The position numbers and the translations under genes are program-made. From Vitreoscilla sp. (GTDB lineage: Bacteria > Pseudomonadota > Gammaproteobacteria > Burkholderiales > Burkholderiaceae_C): 43,578 nt of DNA. Position 1 is the first letter of the stretch. Every line of letters starts with the position of its first letter. This document shows, piece after piece, positions 1 to 7,638 of the stretch. The DNA lies in contig JADMKA010000149.1 of NCBI GenBank assembly GCA_018780145.1, positions 1 to 43,578 of the forward strand, read 5' to 3'. The notes below the pieces were generated by a model. It had not been told where the DNA came from. It saw only the letters and a program-made list of their open reading frames with translations, and made no database searches.

Positions 1-53
1 TGCTGGCTCCATTACGCCGAACATCGGTGGCTCCATTACGGCGGTCGGTGACA
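1..53. mobile_element. Probable terminus of an IS21-like insertion sequence lying to the left
   Basis: The motif TGGCTCCATTACG occurs twice here (from 4 and from 28), about 24 bases apart, and the stretch ends in GTGACA at 53. Read on the minus strand this begins TGTCACC and then carries the two internal repeats. A TG start followed by several subterminal repeats is how IS21-family ends are built. No transposase gene is inside the window, so the family assignment is inference from end architecture only. Bases 54-185, up to the next gene, show nothing I can recognise. Confidence 0.4.
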
Positions 54-185
54 GCAGGGCAATGAGTTTCGGGGTAGCTGCGTGGCGATGCGGGTCCAGG
101 ATGGAGGTGCGGTTCAGGGAAGCAATGTCAGACGTGGCTTGCCAGCTCGGTTGAGGTGACGTTGCGGTGCGCTTGGGGAGCGAGT

Positions 186-578
186 TCATTGCAGGCCTCC
201 CTCGGTCGAGCGGCTGGCGGCGATGCGATCTGCAAGCCACGTATCAACCTCGTAGTCGAGCCATCCCACGGCCTTGGGCCCGAGTTGGACCTGCTTCGGG
301 AACTCGCCCCGGCTGATGCGCTCATACAGCCCCGTCCGGGAGATTCCGACCTTCCTCAAGACGGCGGGAAGTCGAAGGATCGAACCGGTGGCGAGAAAAC
401 GCGAATCGTTGGCGGGTCCGTCGTTCTGAGGGTGACCAGTCAGCTTTTCAACATTGGACGGCACCCCGCCGACGCGGTCAACGGCCTGGCGAGGCGAGGT
501 CGCCGCGCTGCTGGTGATCAGTTGTGGAGGAATGCTCGCAGGGATTGCGGGCCGAGCGAAAAGAGCGTGCTTTTTCAT
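186..578 (-). CDS. AlpA-family DNA-binding regulator
   Basis: The C-terminal half has the compact winged-helix signature of AlpA/Torf-type regulators: LPAVLRKVGISRTGLYERI, then a short turn with the FPKQVQLGPKAVGWL stretch and a terminal helix (EVDTWLADRIAA). AlpA proteins are small activators or excisionase-like factors that control the integrase or excision of P4-like elements. The protein is 130 residues, longer than the usual 60-90. The first 60 residues are low-complexity and not recognisable, so the true start may lie further inside. It is on the same strand as the integrase and in the same element, which fits a role in element control. No strong ribosome-binding site is seen before the first ATG. 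Confidence 0.7.
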   Translation of the reverse strand: MKKHALFARPAIPASIPPQLITSSAATSPRQAVDRVGGVPSNVEKLTGHPQNDGPANDSRFLATGSILRLPAVLRKVGISRTGLYERISRGEFPKQVQLGPKAVGWLDYEVDTWLADRIAASRSTEGGLQ

Positions 579-690
579 AGCTTTCTTTGGTTTCTATCGC
601 ACCACCCAACGTGGGTGTTTCTGTGCAAGACCCCAATGCTCGCCTCCACGGCTCGCCGGGTCACCGAAAGAAAATGCTGCGAAAAAGTTT

Positions 691-1434
691 CTACGCTGGA
701 GGACTGGTGGGCGGCAGGCTTAGGCGCAGCGCCTCTGCTGTCTGCCATGTAAAAACCTCAAGGCTACGCTCGGCCGTTTTGACAGCATCGGCAGCCCGCC
801 CACCGTGGAGATCCAGCTTCGCCACCACCAGCGTTTGAGGCAGCGAAGCCCGGTTGGCCAAGGCGAAAAGGTGCAGGTCGAAGTAGGGCAAGTACCTGCT
901 ACTGATCCACTGCTGGATCTTGTCCTCGTAGACCCTGTTAGTAGGGTCTGGCCTATGCGGGGACATGGCTTTCAACCACGTTTCGAAGTCCTTCTTGATC
1001 TGCGCCTTCGTTGCCAGGAAGTCGACACTGATGTGAGCCCTGAAATCAAAACCGTCGCCCTGTCCAAGGGGCACGGAAAGGTCGTAACAGGCGCTGCCAC
1101 CAAGCTCCAGCCGCTCAGCGACGTTCACCATGGTCCTCAGCTGCGACACCCGTATAGCCTTCACGGTCGGGGTGTCCGTGCCATGAGGCACCAACGTGCT
1201 CGTCGTGGTGGTGTTGAGCGAAGTGGTTGGGTCTCCTTTCAAGATCTGAAGCTGTTTGAGTACATGTTCGTGTGCGCCGACCTCGAGCTGTCGCTTCAGG
1301 GCCACTCGGTCGTCAAGGATCTGCAGCCACGCACGCAACCCTAGGCTTCCCAATCGTTCAGCGGAGTACTTGGCAAGATCAAACCAATCCAGGTCATCTT
1401 CGGTGAGGGAAGGTGCCTTTGGGCGAGTGGCCAT
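691..1434 (-). CDS. DUF6387-like protein of unknown function
   Basis: This is a soluble protein of about 247 residues that opens with a WFDLAKY motif near residue 17 and has a matching late motif (YLPYFDLHLFALANR). That pattern resembles DUF6387 proteins, which are often encoded beside integrases; the assignment is from memory and moderate. I chose the ATG at 1434 because AGAGGA lies seven bases upstream, whereas the longer frame up to 1485 has no clear ribosome-binding site. There is no signal peptide or membrane segment, and I see no catalytic motif. It lies between the AlpA-like gene and the integrase on the same strand, so it is probably cargo or an accessory gene of the element. Confidence 0.6.
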   Translation of the reverse strand: MATRPKAPSLTEDDLDWFDLAKYSAERLGSLGLRAWLQILDDRVALKRQLEVGAHEHVLKQLQILKGDPTTSLNTTTTSTLVPHGTDTPTVKAIRVSQLRTMVNVAERLELGGSACYDLSVPLGQGDGFDFRAHISVDFLATKAQIKKDFETWLKAMSPHRPDPTNRVYEDKIQQWISSRYLPYFDLHLFALANRASLPQTLVVAKLDLHGGRAADAVKTAERSLEVFTWQTAEALRLSLPPTSPPA

Positions 1435-1576
1435 TGCAAATCCTCTCGAACGCATTTTCTTGGGTCGACGACATCGAAGTGCCATGCAGCGCCGCCACAG
1501 GCATGGCTACATGTAAACATCAGAATGTTTGGCAGAAGGGCAGAAGTGTTTCGCATCACAACAGAGCTATGTTTCG

Positions 1577-3019
1577 CTAGGTCTCAAAGATGCGATGTAG
1601 CAATCCTCCGAGTGAGTCAAAGGCCAGTGCCTGTTCGGGGAGGCGTCGACCGTGGACATAGGTTCGCCGAACGGTACTTTCGATCACGTGGTTTAGACAC
1701 TCATCGATGACGTCACCGTGCACGCCGAGGTTGGCCATGGTCGTCGCCGATGTGCGTCTCAAGTCATGCGCCGTCCACTTTCCGCCGGGCAGAGCAAGTG
1801 ACTGAGTTGCAGCGCTCCGTCCACTCATTCTGGCGGTTGGCTCTCGTTGCCGGTCGCTCAGCTGTTTCCCAAGGGACTTGACGCATACAGGGCCAGTGGA
1901 GGTGCTGTTCGGGAAGACCCAAGGTGAGGTGTCCGATATCGCTGCGAGGCGCTGGAGTTGCAGCAGTGCGAAATCGCTGAGATGGATTCGATGATCCCGC
2001 TGGTTCTTGGTGCTGGGAAGCTCCCAAGTGCGAGCGCCGATGTTGACAAAACCAACCTTGACATCGCAAGAATCGGCAATCTCACCCAGCAGCTTCCGAT
2101 CGGTCGCCCTGTCCGACCATGTGCATCCGTAGAGCTCACCTACGCGACAGCCTGAAGCCAAGATCAGCTTGATGGCGCAAATGCTCCTCAGCGACAGCCC
2201 TGAACTTGGCAATGCCGCGGCCAGTCGAGTGAGTTCAGCTTCGTCCAGGTATCGACTGCGAAGTACCGACGCGCCGCCCACTTCGCGTTTCGTCACAACG
2301 TCAAGTGGATTCCGCTGAATCACCTCTCGTGCCAACGCAAAGCCAAACATCTGCTTGAGATCCGCAAGCAACGTGTTCGCCGTTCTCAACTTGCCCTCCG
2401 CCTTGATGGCATCCAGGATCGTCAAGATGTCGGCTTTGGACACTTCGGCAATGGGCCGATCGCCAAGTGTAGGAAAGATTCGTCGTTCGAACTGCTGAAG
2501 GGTGTAGCGTCCGCCGTCTCTTCTGCCGAGGCGCCGCCCGTCTGCTCGCAATCGAGGTGCGAGATCGGTCGATGCCCAGCGATCGAAGAGCGCTCGCACT
2601 GAAACTCGCCGCAGGCGTTCTGCCTCAGCTGCCTCCTCTCTTTGCACTGCTCGCAGTTGTTCCTCATGCTGCCTTCTCATCTCGGCACTGCGCTCTTGGG
2701 CTGCTGCCTGGGCAACATGCTCGAAGTGACCCTTCAGGTCATGTGTGCCGCTTCGATACAGAAGTGAGAGGCTTGTCGCTGCCGTGCGGGCTTGGGCTAC
2801 CGAAAATGAACTCGTCCCATCTCCCCTGACGCTGAACGGTCCTAGCAGTTGACGGCGCTGGGTACCTGCATACGAGTAGCGAAAGTAGAAGAGCCTTTCG
2901 CCAGCGGGCGTAATTCGACCCTGCAACGTTCCCATCCCCCTGCCGAACCCCTCGCTGAGCCAAAGATCCGCCTCGGCCGGGCGGCCTTGCATCGCCTTGT
3001 CAGTGATCTTGGTCGTCAT
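1577..3019 (-). CDS. int: P4-type tyrosine integrase
   Basis: This is a site-specific recombinase of 480 residues that should integrate and excise the element at the adjacent tRNA gene. The N-terminus looks like an arm-DNA-binding DUF4102-type domain (FYFRYSYAGTQRRQLLGPF). A core-binding SAM-like domain follows (ALFDRWASTDLAPRLRADGR). The catalytic domain shows Arg in ASGCRVGELYG, the HDLRRTSATTMANLG box (His and second Arg), and the nucleophile Tyr in VRRTYVHGRRLPEQA. All key residues are present and the length is slightly above the usual 400-430. GGAG stands six bases before the ATG. It is transcribed away from the tRNA remnant at 3202-3250, and two tandem 11-base repeats lie just upstream. 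It appears functional. Confidence 0.93.
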   Translation of the reverse strand: MTTKITDKAMQGRPAEADLWLSEGFGRGMGTLQGRITPAGERLFYFRYSYAGTQRRQLLGPFSVRGDGTSSFSVAQARTAATSLSLLYRSGTHDLKGHFEHVAQAAAQERSAEMRRQHEEQLRAVQREEAAEAERLRRVSVRALFDRWASTDLAPRLRADGRRLGRRDGGRYTLQQFERRIFPTLGDRPIAEVSKADILTILDAIKAEGKLRTANTLLADLKQMFGFALAREVIQRNPLDVVTKREVGGASVLRSRYLDEAELTRLAAALPSSGLSLRSICAIKLILASGCRVGELYGCTWSDRATDRKLLGEIADSCDVKVGFVNIGARTWELPSTKNQRDHRIHLSDFALLQLQRLAAISDTSPWVFPNSTSTGPVCVKSLGKQLSDRQREPTARMSGRSAATQSLALPGGKWTAHDLRRTSATTMANLGVHGDVIDECLNHVIESTVRRTYVHGRRLPEQALAFDSLGGLLHRIFET

Positions 3020-3054
3020 CTGCCACTCCGTGTCGCGCAGGTTCCCGTGAGGCT

Positions 3055-3076
3055 TTGGTGCCTACTTGGTGCCTAC
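3055..3076. repeat. Tandem 11-bp repeats, likely integrase arm-type sites
   Basis: TTGGTGCCTAC occurs twice head to tail (3055-3065 and 3066-3076), between the integrase start and the tRNA border. Arm-type sites of tyrosine integrases are short direct repeats next to the core, so this is a natural candidate. It may also let the integrase repress its own promoter. The function is inferred. Confidence 0.55.
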
Positions 3077-3201
3077 ATTGCGTTGGCTCAGAGTGTATGA
3101 CCTTGAATCGCCTTGGACGAAGTGTCCTGACAAGCTATTGATTTATAAGGAGAAAGTTGGCTATTTTCGCTCTGCTTGGACGGCTCTGGAGGTAAATCTC
3201 A

Positions 3202-3250
3202 TTGGCTACGAACCAAGGGGTAGTGGGTTCGAATCCTGCCAGCCGCACCA
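3202..3250 (+). other. Attachment site: 3' part of tRNA-Arg(ACG)
   Basis: From 3202 the sequence folds as the anticodon arm onward of a tRNA: TTGG-CTACGAA-CCAA (anticodon ACG at 3208-3210), a five-base variable loop, a T arm with TTCGAAT, the acceptor strand CAGCCGC, discriminator A, and an encoded CCA (3248-3250). The partner acceptor strand GCGGCTG and any D arm are missing upstream, so this is a remnant left by integration with crossover in or near the anticodon arm. The intact gene should sit at the other end of the element, to the left of the window. The remnant itself should not make a working tRNA. Confidence 0.85.
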
Positions 3251-3272
3251 CAATAACTAGAACAGAGTCTAT

Positions 3273-3309
3273 GGCTCAGATGCATCAAGCGTCTGGGCCA
3301 TTTTCTTTT
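3273..3309 (+). terminator. Rho-independent terminator of the tRNA-Arg locus
   Basis: GGCTCAGATGC (3273-3283) pairs with GCGTCTGGGCC (3289-3299) with two G-U pairs across a five-base loop, followed by ATTTTCTTTT. This is a textbook intrinsic terminator lying 22 bases after the CCA, and it marks the original chromosomal side of the junction. The bases up to 3418 hold no gene that I can see. Confidence 0.85.
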
Positions 3310-3418
3310 GTCGGCTGGCCTCTGACGCTTGGGTAGCAGCCCATCGACCTGAGCGACCTGGTCGGCGACCCCGCGAACTGCGCTGTGCCGTGATCTGAAG
3401 GCCGTTCAGTGCATGTAC

Positions 3419-4093
3419 TCAGGTCGTCGGTTCAAGATCCTTCCCGCGCAGCCGCGCCACCATGAACCCCGCCGCCTGCATCAGGTGCGCGCGCACCAAA
3501 GCCTCGGCGCGGTCGCCGTCGCCCTTGGCCACGGCCTTGAGGATGGCCTCGTGCTGGTCCCAGATGTCGCGCGGCTTCTCGTCGCGGATCAGCACCTCGC
3601 CCATCACGCGCTGGGTGTAGGTGAGGTGGGTCTCGAGTGCCGGCGAGATCAGCGGGTTGCCCGACAGGCCGTAGATGAACTCATGGAATTTCATGTCGGC
3701 GGCGATCATCTTGGCCACCGAGCCGGCGGCCACCGCCTTGCGCCCGGCCTCGATCAGCGCCGGGCCGGCCTTGGCAGCACGCTCCGCGCCTAGCTCCGCC
3801 GCGCGGCGCGCGGCCAGGCCCTCGATGGCGGCGCGGATGTCATACATGTGCTGCACGTGGCTCGGATCGAGCGGTGCCACCAGCAGGCCGCGCCCGGGTG
3901 CATCCTGCAGCACGCCCTGGTTGCGCAGCAGCGCCAACGCCTGCTGCACCGGCTGGCGCGACACGCCGAGCGCCTGGGCGATCTGCTCCTGGATGATGCG
4001 GTCGCCGGGCGCGAAGGCACCGGAGGCGATCTCCTCCAGGATGGCGTCGCGCACCTGCTCGACGAGATTGGGCTGGGTGGTCAGGGTCTTCAT
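3419..4093 (-). CDS. GntR-family (FadR/FCD) transcriptional regulator
   Basis: This 224-residue regulator has an N-terminal winged helix (LVEQVRDAILEEIASGAFAPGDRIIQEQIAQ, then the recognition helix GVSRQPVQQALALL) and a C-terminal all-helical FCD effector domain (MYDIRAAIEGLAARRA, then helices with HEFIYGLSG and HLTYTQ, whose His residues typically bind a metal). Members repress catabolic genes until a carboxylate or CoA ester binds. It is 39 bases downstream of the acyl-CoA ligase and transcribed with it. It is the obvious candidate to bind the TCTGAATTCAGA palindromes at 5798, 5840 and 11494. A partly matching site (4098-4113) lies immediately in front of its own start, which suggests autoregulation. 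No ribosome-binding site is visible before the ATG. Confidence 0.9.
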   Translation of the reverse strand: MKTLTTQPNLVEQVRDAILEEIASGAFAPGDRIIQEQIAQALGVSRQPVQQALALLRNQGVLQDAPGRGLLVAPLDPSHVQHMYDIRAAIEGLAARRAAELGAERAAKAGPALIEAGRKAVAAGSVAKMIAADMKFHEFIYGLSGNPLISPALETHLTYTQRVMGEVLIRDEKPRDIWDQHEAILKAVAKGDGDRAEALVRAHLMQAAGFMVARLRGKDLEPTT

Positions 4094-4097
4094 GAAT

Positions 4098-4113
4098 GCG
4101 GAATGCGGAGTTC
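4098..4113. promoter_or_regulatory. Degenerate GntR operator at the regulator's own start
   Basis: GCGGAATGCGGAGTTC matches 12 of 16 positions of the reverse-oriented operator TCTGAATTCAGAGTTC found elsewhere in the locus. It lies just upstream of the GntR ATG at 4093. Position and partial identity suggest autorepression, but the palindrome is imperfect. Confidence 0.4.
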
Positions 4114-4132
4114 CACGTAGTCTAGCCGCGCC

Positions 4133-5764
4133 TCAGGCCGTGGACATGCGATCGCGCAAGGTTCTGTGCAGGATCTTGCCCGTTGCGGTGCGCGGCATGT
4201 CGGTGTCGGCGACGAACTGCACCGACTGCGGCCGCTTGTAGCCGGCGATGCGGCCGCGGCACCACTCGACCAGCTCGGCCTCGGTGGCCACGGCACCCTG
4301 GTGCAGCACCACCACGGCGTGAACCGACTCGCCCCACTTGTCGTGCGGCACGCCGACCACGGCCACGTCCTTCACCTTGGGGTGTGCGCCGATCACGCCC
4401 TCCACCTCCGACGGATAGACGTTCTCGCCGCCGCTGATGATCATGTTGCTCTTGCGGTCGACGAGGTGGATGTAGCCGTGGTCGTCGCGCCGTGCCATGT
4501 CGCCCACCGAGCACCAGGCGCCGCTGAAGTCGCTGGGCCGCCCCAAGGCTTCGGCGCCCCCGTGGGGGGCCGACGCGGCAGGGCCGTGTCCTGGGGGCCA
4601 CCAGAAGGCCTCGGCGGTCTTCTCTGGGTTCTTCCAGTAGCCGTCGAACACGTAGGGCGTGCGCGAGAAGAGCTCGCCGACCTCGCCGTCGGCCACTTCC
4701 TGGCCGTGGGGGTCGAGCAGGCGGATCGGGCCCGAGCCGGTCCACTCGCGGCCGACCGAGCCCAGTTTGTCGATCTGCTCGTCGGGGCGCAGCAGCGTCA
4801 CCCAGCCGGCTTCGGTGGAGCCGTACAGCTCGTACAGCTTGCCGTTGTGGAAGTGCTCGAGGATGGCGAGCTTGGTCTCGCGCCGCGCCGGCGCGGAGGA
4901 GATCATCAGCTTTTCGACCCGGCTGACGTCGTACTTCGCCTTCACGGCAGCGGGCAGCCCGAGCATCATGATGTAGTGCGTCGGCACCAGCGAGGTGAAG
5001 GTGACCTTCTGGCTGGCCAGCGTGGACAGCAGCGCCTCGGGGTCGAAGCTGCGGCGGTCGTCGATCACGCAGGTGGCGCCCAGGTGCACGAAGGTCTGGC
5101 TGAAGTACAGCGAGTTGGCGTGGCACATCGGCATCACCAGCAGGGCGGTGTCGTCACGTGTGAAGTGCATCTCCAGCGCGGTGGCCAGCGCGATCAGCGC
5201 GCTGCCCTCGTGGCTGCGCATCGCACCCTTGGGCTTGCCGGTGGTGCCCGAGGTGTACATCAGTGCGCTCATGTCCGCCGGGCGCACGTCCACCGCGGGC
5301 GTCGCGTCGCTGGCGGCATCGATGAGCGCTTCGTAGCCACGCCAGCCGGCGGGCAGCTCGCGGCCGAAGGCGATGTAGGCGCCGTGCAGCACCGGCAGTT
5401 CGCTGCGCACCGGATCGATGCGGTCGGTCAGCTCGTCCTGCGCGATCACCGCGCGGGCCTCGCTGTGCTGAACGATGTAGGCGATCTCCGGCGGCGTGAG
5501 GCGGAAGTTGATCGGCACCGCCACCAGCCCCGCAGCCGCGAGCGCCGCATAGGCCTCCATCCACTCGGCGCAGTTGTAGGCCAGCAGCGCGACGCGGTCG
5601 CCCTTGGCCAGGCCCAGGCCGAGCAGGGCGTTGGCCAGGCGGTTGGCGCGTGCGTGCCACTGCGCATAGCTGAGGCTGCGGCGCGAGTCGCGCACGGCCA
5701 GCTTGGCGGGCGTGAGGCGGGCGTGGGTGGCCACGGCGTCGGCAAGGGTGAGCAGGTGGTTCAT
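4133..5764 (-). CDS. AMP-forming acyl-CoA ligase with an in-frame repeat insertion
   Basis: This member of the ANL superfamily (543 residues) activates a carboxylic acid to its CoA thioester with ATP. Visible motifs are the P-loop MYTSGTTGKPKGAM near residue 168, the YGSTEAGWVTL motif, GDMARRDDHGY in the hinge region, DRKSNMIISGGENVYPSEVE, and the C-terminal PRTATGKILHRTL with the catalytic Lys. Start: the ATG at 5764 has GGAG eight bases upstream. Oddity: between TAEAF (ending at residue 387) and GAWCSVGDMA (W417) there are about 26 extra Gly/Pro/Ala-rich residues that family members lack. They are encoded by a GC-rich palindromic repeat (about 4527-4600). The substrate is unknown; the context suggests a short or branched acid feeding the acyl-CoA dehydrogenase at 7639. 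Site 5798-5809 lies in its promoter region. Confidence 0.88.
   Translation of the reverse strand: MNHLLTLADAVATHARLTPAKLAVRDSRRSLSYAQWHARANRLANALLGLGLAKGDRVALLAYNCAEWMEAYAALAAAGLVAVPINFRLTPPEIAYIVQHSEARAVIAQDELTDRIDPVRSELPVLHGAYIAFGRELPAGWRGYEALIDAASDATPAVDVRPADMSALMYTSGTTGKPKGAMRSHEGSALIALATALEMHFTRDDTALLVMPMCHANSLYFSQTFVHLGATCVIDDRRSFDPEALLSTLASQKVTFTSLVPTHYIMMLGLPAAVKAKYDVSRVEKLMISSAPARRETKLAILEHFHNGKLYELYGSTEAGWVTLLRPDEQIDKLGSVGREWTGSGPIRLLDPHGQEVADGEVGELFSRTPYVFDGYWKNPEKTAEAFWWPPGHGPAASAPHGGAEALGRPSDFSGAWCSVGDMARRDDHGYIHLVDRKSNMIISGGENVYPSEVEGVIGAHPKVKDVAVVGVPHDKWGESVHAVVVLHQGAVATEAELVEWCRGRIAGYKRPQSVQFVADTDMPRTATGKILHRTLRDRMSTA
4527..4600. repeat. GC-rich palindromic repeat inserted in frame in the ligase gene
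   Basis: The core GCCCCCGTGGGGGGC, followed by CGACGCGGCAGGGCC and a closing CTGGGGGCC, resembles the non-coding copy at 35950-35994 (GCCCCCACGGGGGGC, then GGGCGCGGC and CCGGGGGCT). In the ligase it adds residues at about 388-413, exactly where homologues have a short turn. This looks like a dispersed REP-like element that landed in a tolerant loop without shifting the frame. Confidence 0.6.
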
Positions 5765-5797
5765 GGCTGGGCTCCGTCGATTCCGATAGTTTAGAAC

Positions 5798-5809
5798 TCT
5801 GAATTCAGA
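5798..5809. promoter_or_regulatory. Operator palindrome, site A
   Basis: TCTGAATTCAGA is a perfect 12-base palindrome 34 bases upstream of the ligase start. Its flank GAAC (giving GAACTCTGAATTCAGA) is shared with the site at 11494. It lies 42 bases, four helical turns, from site B, so one dimer-dimer complex could control both divergent genes. Confidence 0.65.
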
Positions 5810-5832
5810 AAACATCCGTGTAATCCCTGATT

Positions 5833-5861
5833 TTAGCACTCTGAATTCAGAATGCTATACT
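5833..5861 (+). promoter_or_regulatory. Putative promoter of the TPP enzyme operon
   Basis: TTAGCA (5833-5838) and TATACT (5856-5861) are separated by 17 bases. The palindrome at 5840-5851 fills the spacer, the classic position for a repressor. GAGGAGA serves as ribosome-binding site before the ATG at 5886. The -35 is weak, so the call rests mainly on the -10 and spacing. Confidence 0.5.
5840..5851. promoter_or_regulatory. Operator palindrome, site B
   Basis: This is a second perfect TCTGAATTCAGA, placed between the putative -35 and -10 of the rightward operon and 35 bases before its start codon. A regulator bound here would block RNA polymerase. Confidence 0.65.
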
Positions 5862-5885
5862 GCGGCATCCGAGGAGACACCCGCC

Positions 5886-7622
5886 ATGAGCACACCCACC
5901 GTCACCGAAAAGAGCGCTGCCGCGCTGATCGCCCGATTCCTCAAGGCACGTGGCGTCGACCGCTTGTTCGCGCTGTGCGGCGGGCACGTGATGCCGACCT
6001 GGATGCGCCTGGACGCCGAGGGCATCCGCATCGTGGACGTGCGAGACGAACGCGCTGCCGTCTACATGGCGCATGCCCACGCCGAGTTGACCGGCGGCCT
6101 CGGCGTTGCGCTGGTCACGGCCGGCCCAGGCGTCACGAATGCCATGACCGGCATCGCCAACGCCCATGTGTCGCGGGCGCCGGTGCTGGTCCTGTCAGGC
6201 ACGCCGCCGCGTGCGCAGGAGAACCGAGGCGCGCTGCAGGACATGTCGCACATCGCCTTTGTCGCGCCGCTCACGCGCTACGCCCGCACGGTGCGCGAGC
6301 CCGATCTGGTGCTGCAGGAGTTGGACGAGGCGGTGGCACGGGCGTTCGGCCAGGGCGGCGAGCCGGGGCCGGTGTTCCTCGACTTCCCGGTCGACACATT
6401 GCGCGCCGAGGTCTCGGCGGCCGTGCAACTGCCTGAACGTTTCGTGCCGACGCCACGCTCGCGGCTGTTGCCAGACCCCGAGTCGGTGCGCCAGGCTGTC
6501 GATCTGCTGTGGAGCGCCAAGCGCCCGCTGGTGATCTCCGGTCGAGGTGCGCGGGGCGCCGGCGCCGAGCTCCGCCAGCTGCTCGACCGCACCGGCGCGC
6601 TCTACCTCGACACCGGCGAGAGCCGCGGCCTCGTGGGCGACGACCACCCGGCCGTCGTCGCGGCGATGCGAGGCGCGGTGATGCAGCAGGCCGACCTGAT
6701 CGTCACGCTCGGCCGCAAGCTGGACTTCCAGCTCGCCTACGGTTCGCCGGCGGTGTTCGGCGAAGCGAAGTTCCTGCGCATCGCCGACACCGCCGCCGAA
6801 CTGCGCGACAACCGGCGCGGCGCGGCGGAGATCCTGGCCACGCCAGCCGAGGCGTTGCGGGCCATCGTCGCCACTGCGGGCGACCGCGCCCCCGCCACCG
6901 ACCGCGCCTGGGCGGCCGAGACACGCCGGCAGCACCTCGCCCGCGCCGACAAACTGGCAAGCTCCATGGCCACTGCCGCACCGGGCAGCGACGGCCTGAT
7001 GCACCCGAACCGCCTGGTCGCCGCACTGCGCGATGCGCTGCCGGCCGATGCGGTGGTGGTGGCCGATGGCGGCGATTTCCTCAGCTTCGCGCGCGTCGGC
7101 CTGCCCGCGTCGACCTACCTGGACCCTGGCTCGCTGGGCTGCATCGGCGTGGGCACGCCCTTCGGCGTGGCGGCCGCGCTGGCCTGCCCGGGCCGGCTGG
7201 TGCTCGTGGCCACCGGCGATGGTTCGTTCGGCTTCAATGCGATGGAGATCGACACCGCGGTGCGCCACCGCGCACCGGCGCTGATCGTCGTCGCCAACAA
7301 CGGCAGTTGGGCCATCGAGGTGCGCGACCAGCAGGAGACGCACGGCAAGGTGGTTGGCACGCGGCTGCAGTTCGCCGACCATGCAGCGATGGCGCGCGCC
7401 TTCGGTGCCTTCGGCGAGCGTGTCGAGCGCGCAGAAGACTTGCCGGCAGCGATCGCGCGCGCCAAGGCGGCACTCGCCGAAGGCCGGCCCGCGGTGCTGG
7501 ACGTGCTGGTCACGCCGGAGGCGGCGTCGTCGGACGCCAAGTCGGGTCTCGCCTGGGTGCCCGATCTGCAGCCGCTGGCCGCCTGGGACGACGCCGAGCG
7601 CGCGTGGAGAGCGCGCGCCTGA
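5886..7622 (+). CDS. Thiamine-pyrophosphate enzyme, acetolactate-synthase-like
   Basis: This 578-residue protein has the three-domain order of the acetolactate synthase/oxalyl-CoA decarboxylase group. The N-terminal Pyr domain carries the catalytic Glu in VRDERAAVYMAHAHAE and the TAGPGVTNAMTGIANA motif. A central Rossmann-like domain follows (VISGRGARG). The C-terminal PP domain has the TPP motif from GDGSFGFNAMEID to NNGSWAIEV. It would decarboxylate or ligate a 2-oxo acid or cleave a CoA-linked hydroxy acid; the substrate cannot be told from sequence. It is the first gene of a rightward operon (ACAD, SDR, kinase, transporter follow) and diverges from the ligase across two operator palindromes. 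All TPP-binding and catalytic residues are present, so it appears intact. Confidence 0.85.
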   Translation: MSTPTVTEKSAAALIARFLKARGVDRLFALCGGHVMPTWMRLDAEGIRIVDVRDERAAVYMAHAHAELTGGLGVALVTAGPGVTNAMTGIANAHVSRAPVLVLSGTPPRAQENRGALQDMSHIAFVAPLTRYARTVREPDLVLQELDEAVARAFGQGGEPGPVFLDFPVDTLRAEVSAAVQLPERFVPTPRSRLLPDPESVRQAVDLLWSAKRPLVISGRGARGAGAELRQLLDRTGALYLDTGESRGLVGDDHPAVVAAMRGAVMQQADLIVTLGRKLDFQLAYGSPAVFGEAKFLRIADTAAELRDNRRGAAEILATPAEALRAIVATAGDRAPATDRAWAAETRRQHLARADKLASSMATAAPGSDGLMHPNRLVAALRDALPADAVVVADGGDFLSFARVGLPASTYLDPGSLGCIGVGTPFGVAAALACPGRLVLVATGDGSFGFNAMEIDTAVRHRAPALIVVANNGSWAIEVRDQQETHGKVVGTRLQFADHAAMARAFGAFGERVERAEDLPAAIARAKAALAEGRPAVLDVLVTPEAASSDAKSGLAWVPDLQPLAAWDDAERAWRARA

Positions 7623-7638
7623 ACACGAGGAAACTGCC

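Larger units (their letters stand above)
1..3201. mobile_element. int region: Right end of an integrative element (genomic island or prophage)
   Basis: The stretch combines a P4-type tyrosine integrase, an AlpA-like regulator, a protein family often found near integrases, an IS-like end, and a sharp border at the 3' part of a tRNA-Arg gene. Its base composition looks less GC-rich than the catabolic genes that follow. The left end lies outside the window, so size and cargo are unknown. Confidence 0.75.

Noticed and set aside
1-43. Repeated TGGCTCCATTACG as a possible CRISPR
   Set aside because: Only two short copies at 24-base spacing, no spacers and no cas genes. An insertion-sequence end explains it better.
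3121-3201. A 5' half of the tRNA upstream of 3202
   Set aside because: No GCGGCTG acceptor strand or D-arm-like sequence is found, so the tRNA is not complete here.
4166-5794. Long antisense frame over the acyl-CoA ligase
   Set aside because: Same cause: codon bias on the coding strand leaves the opposite strand open. No recognisable protein features.
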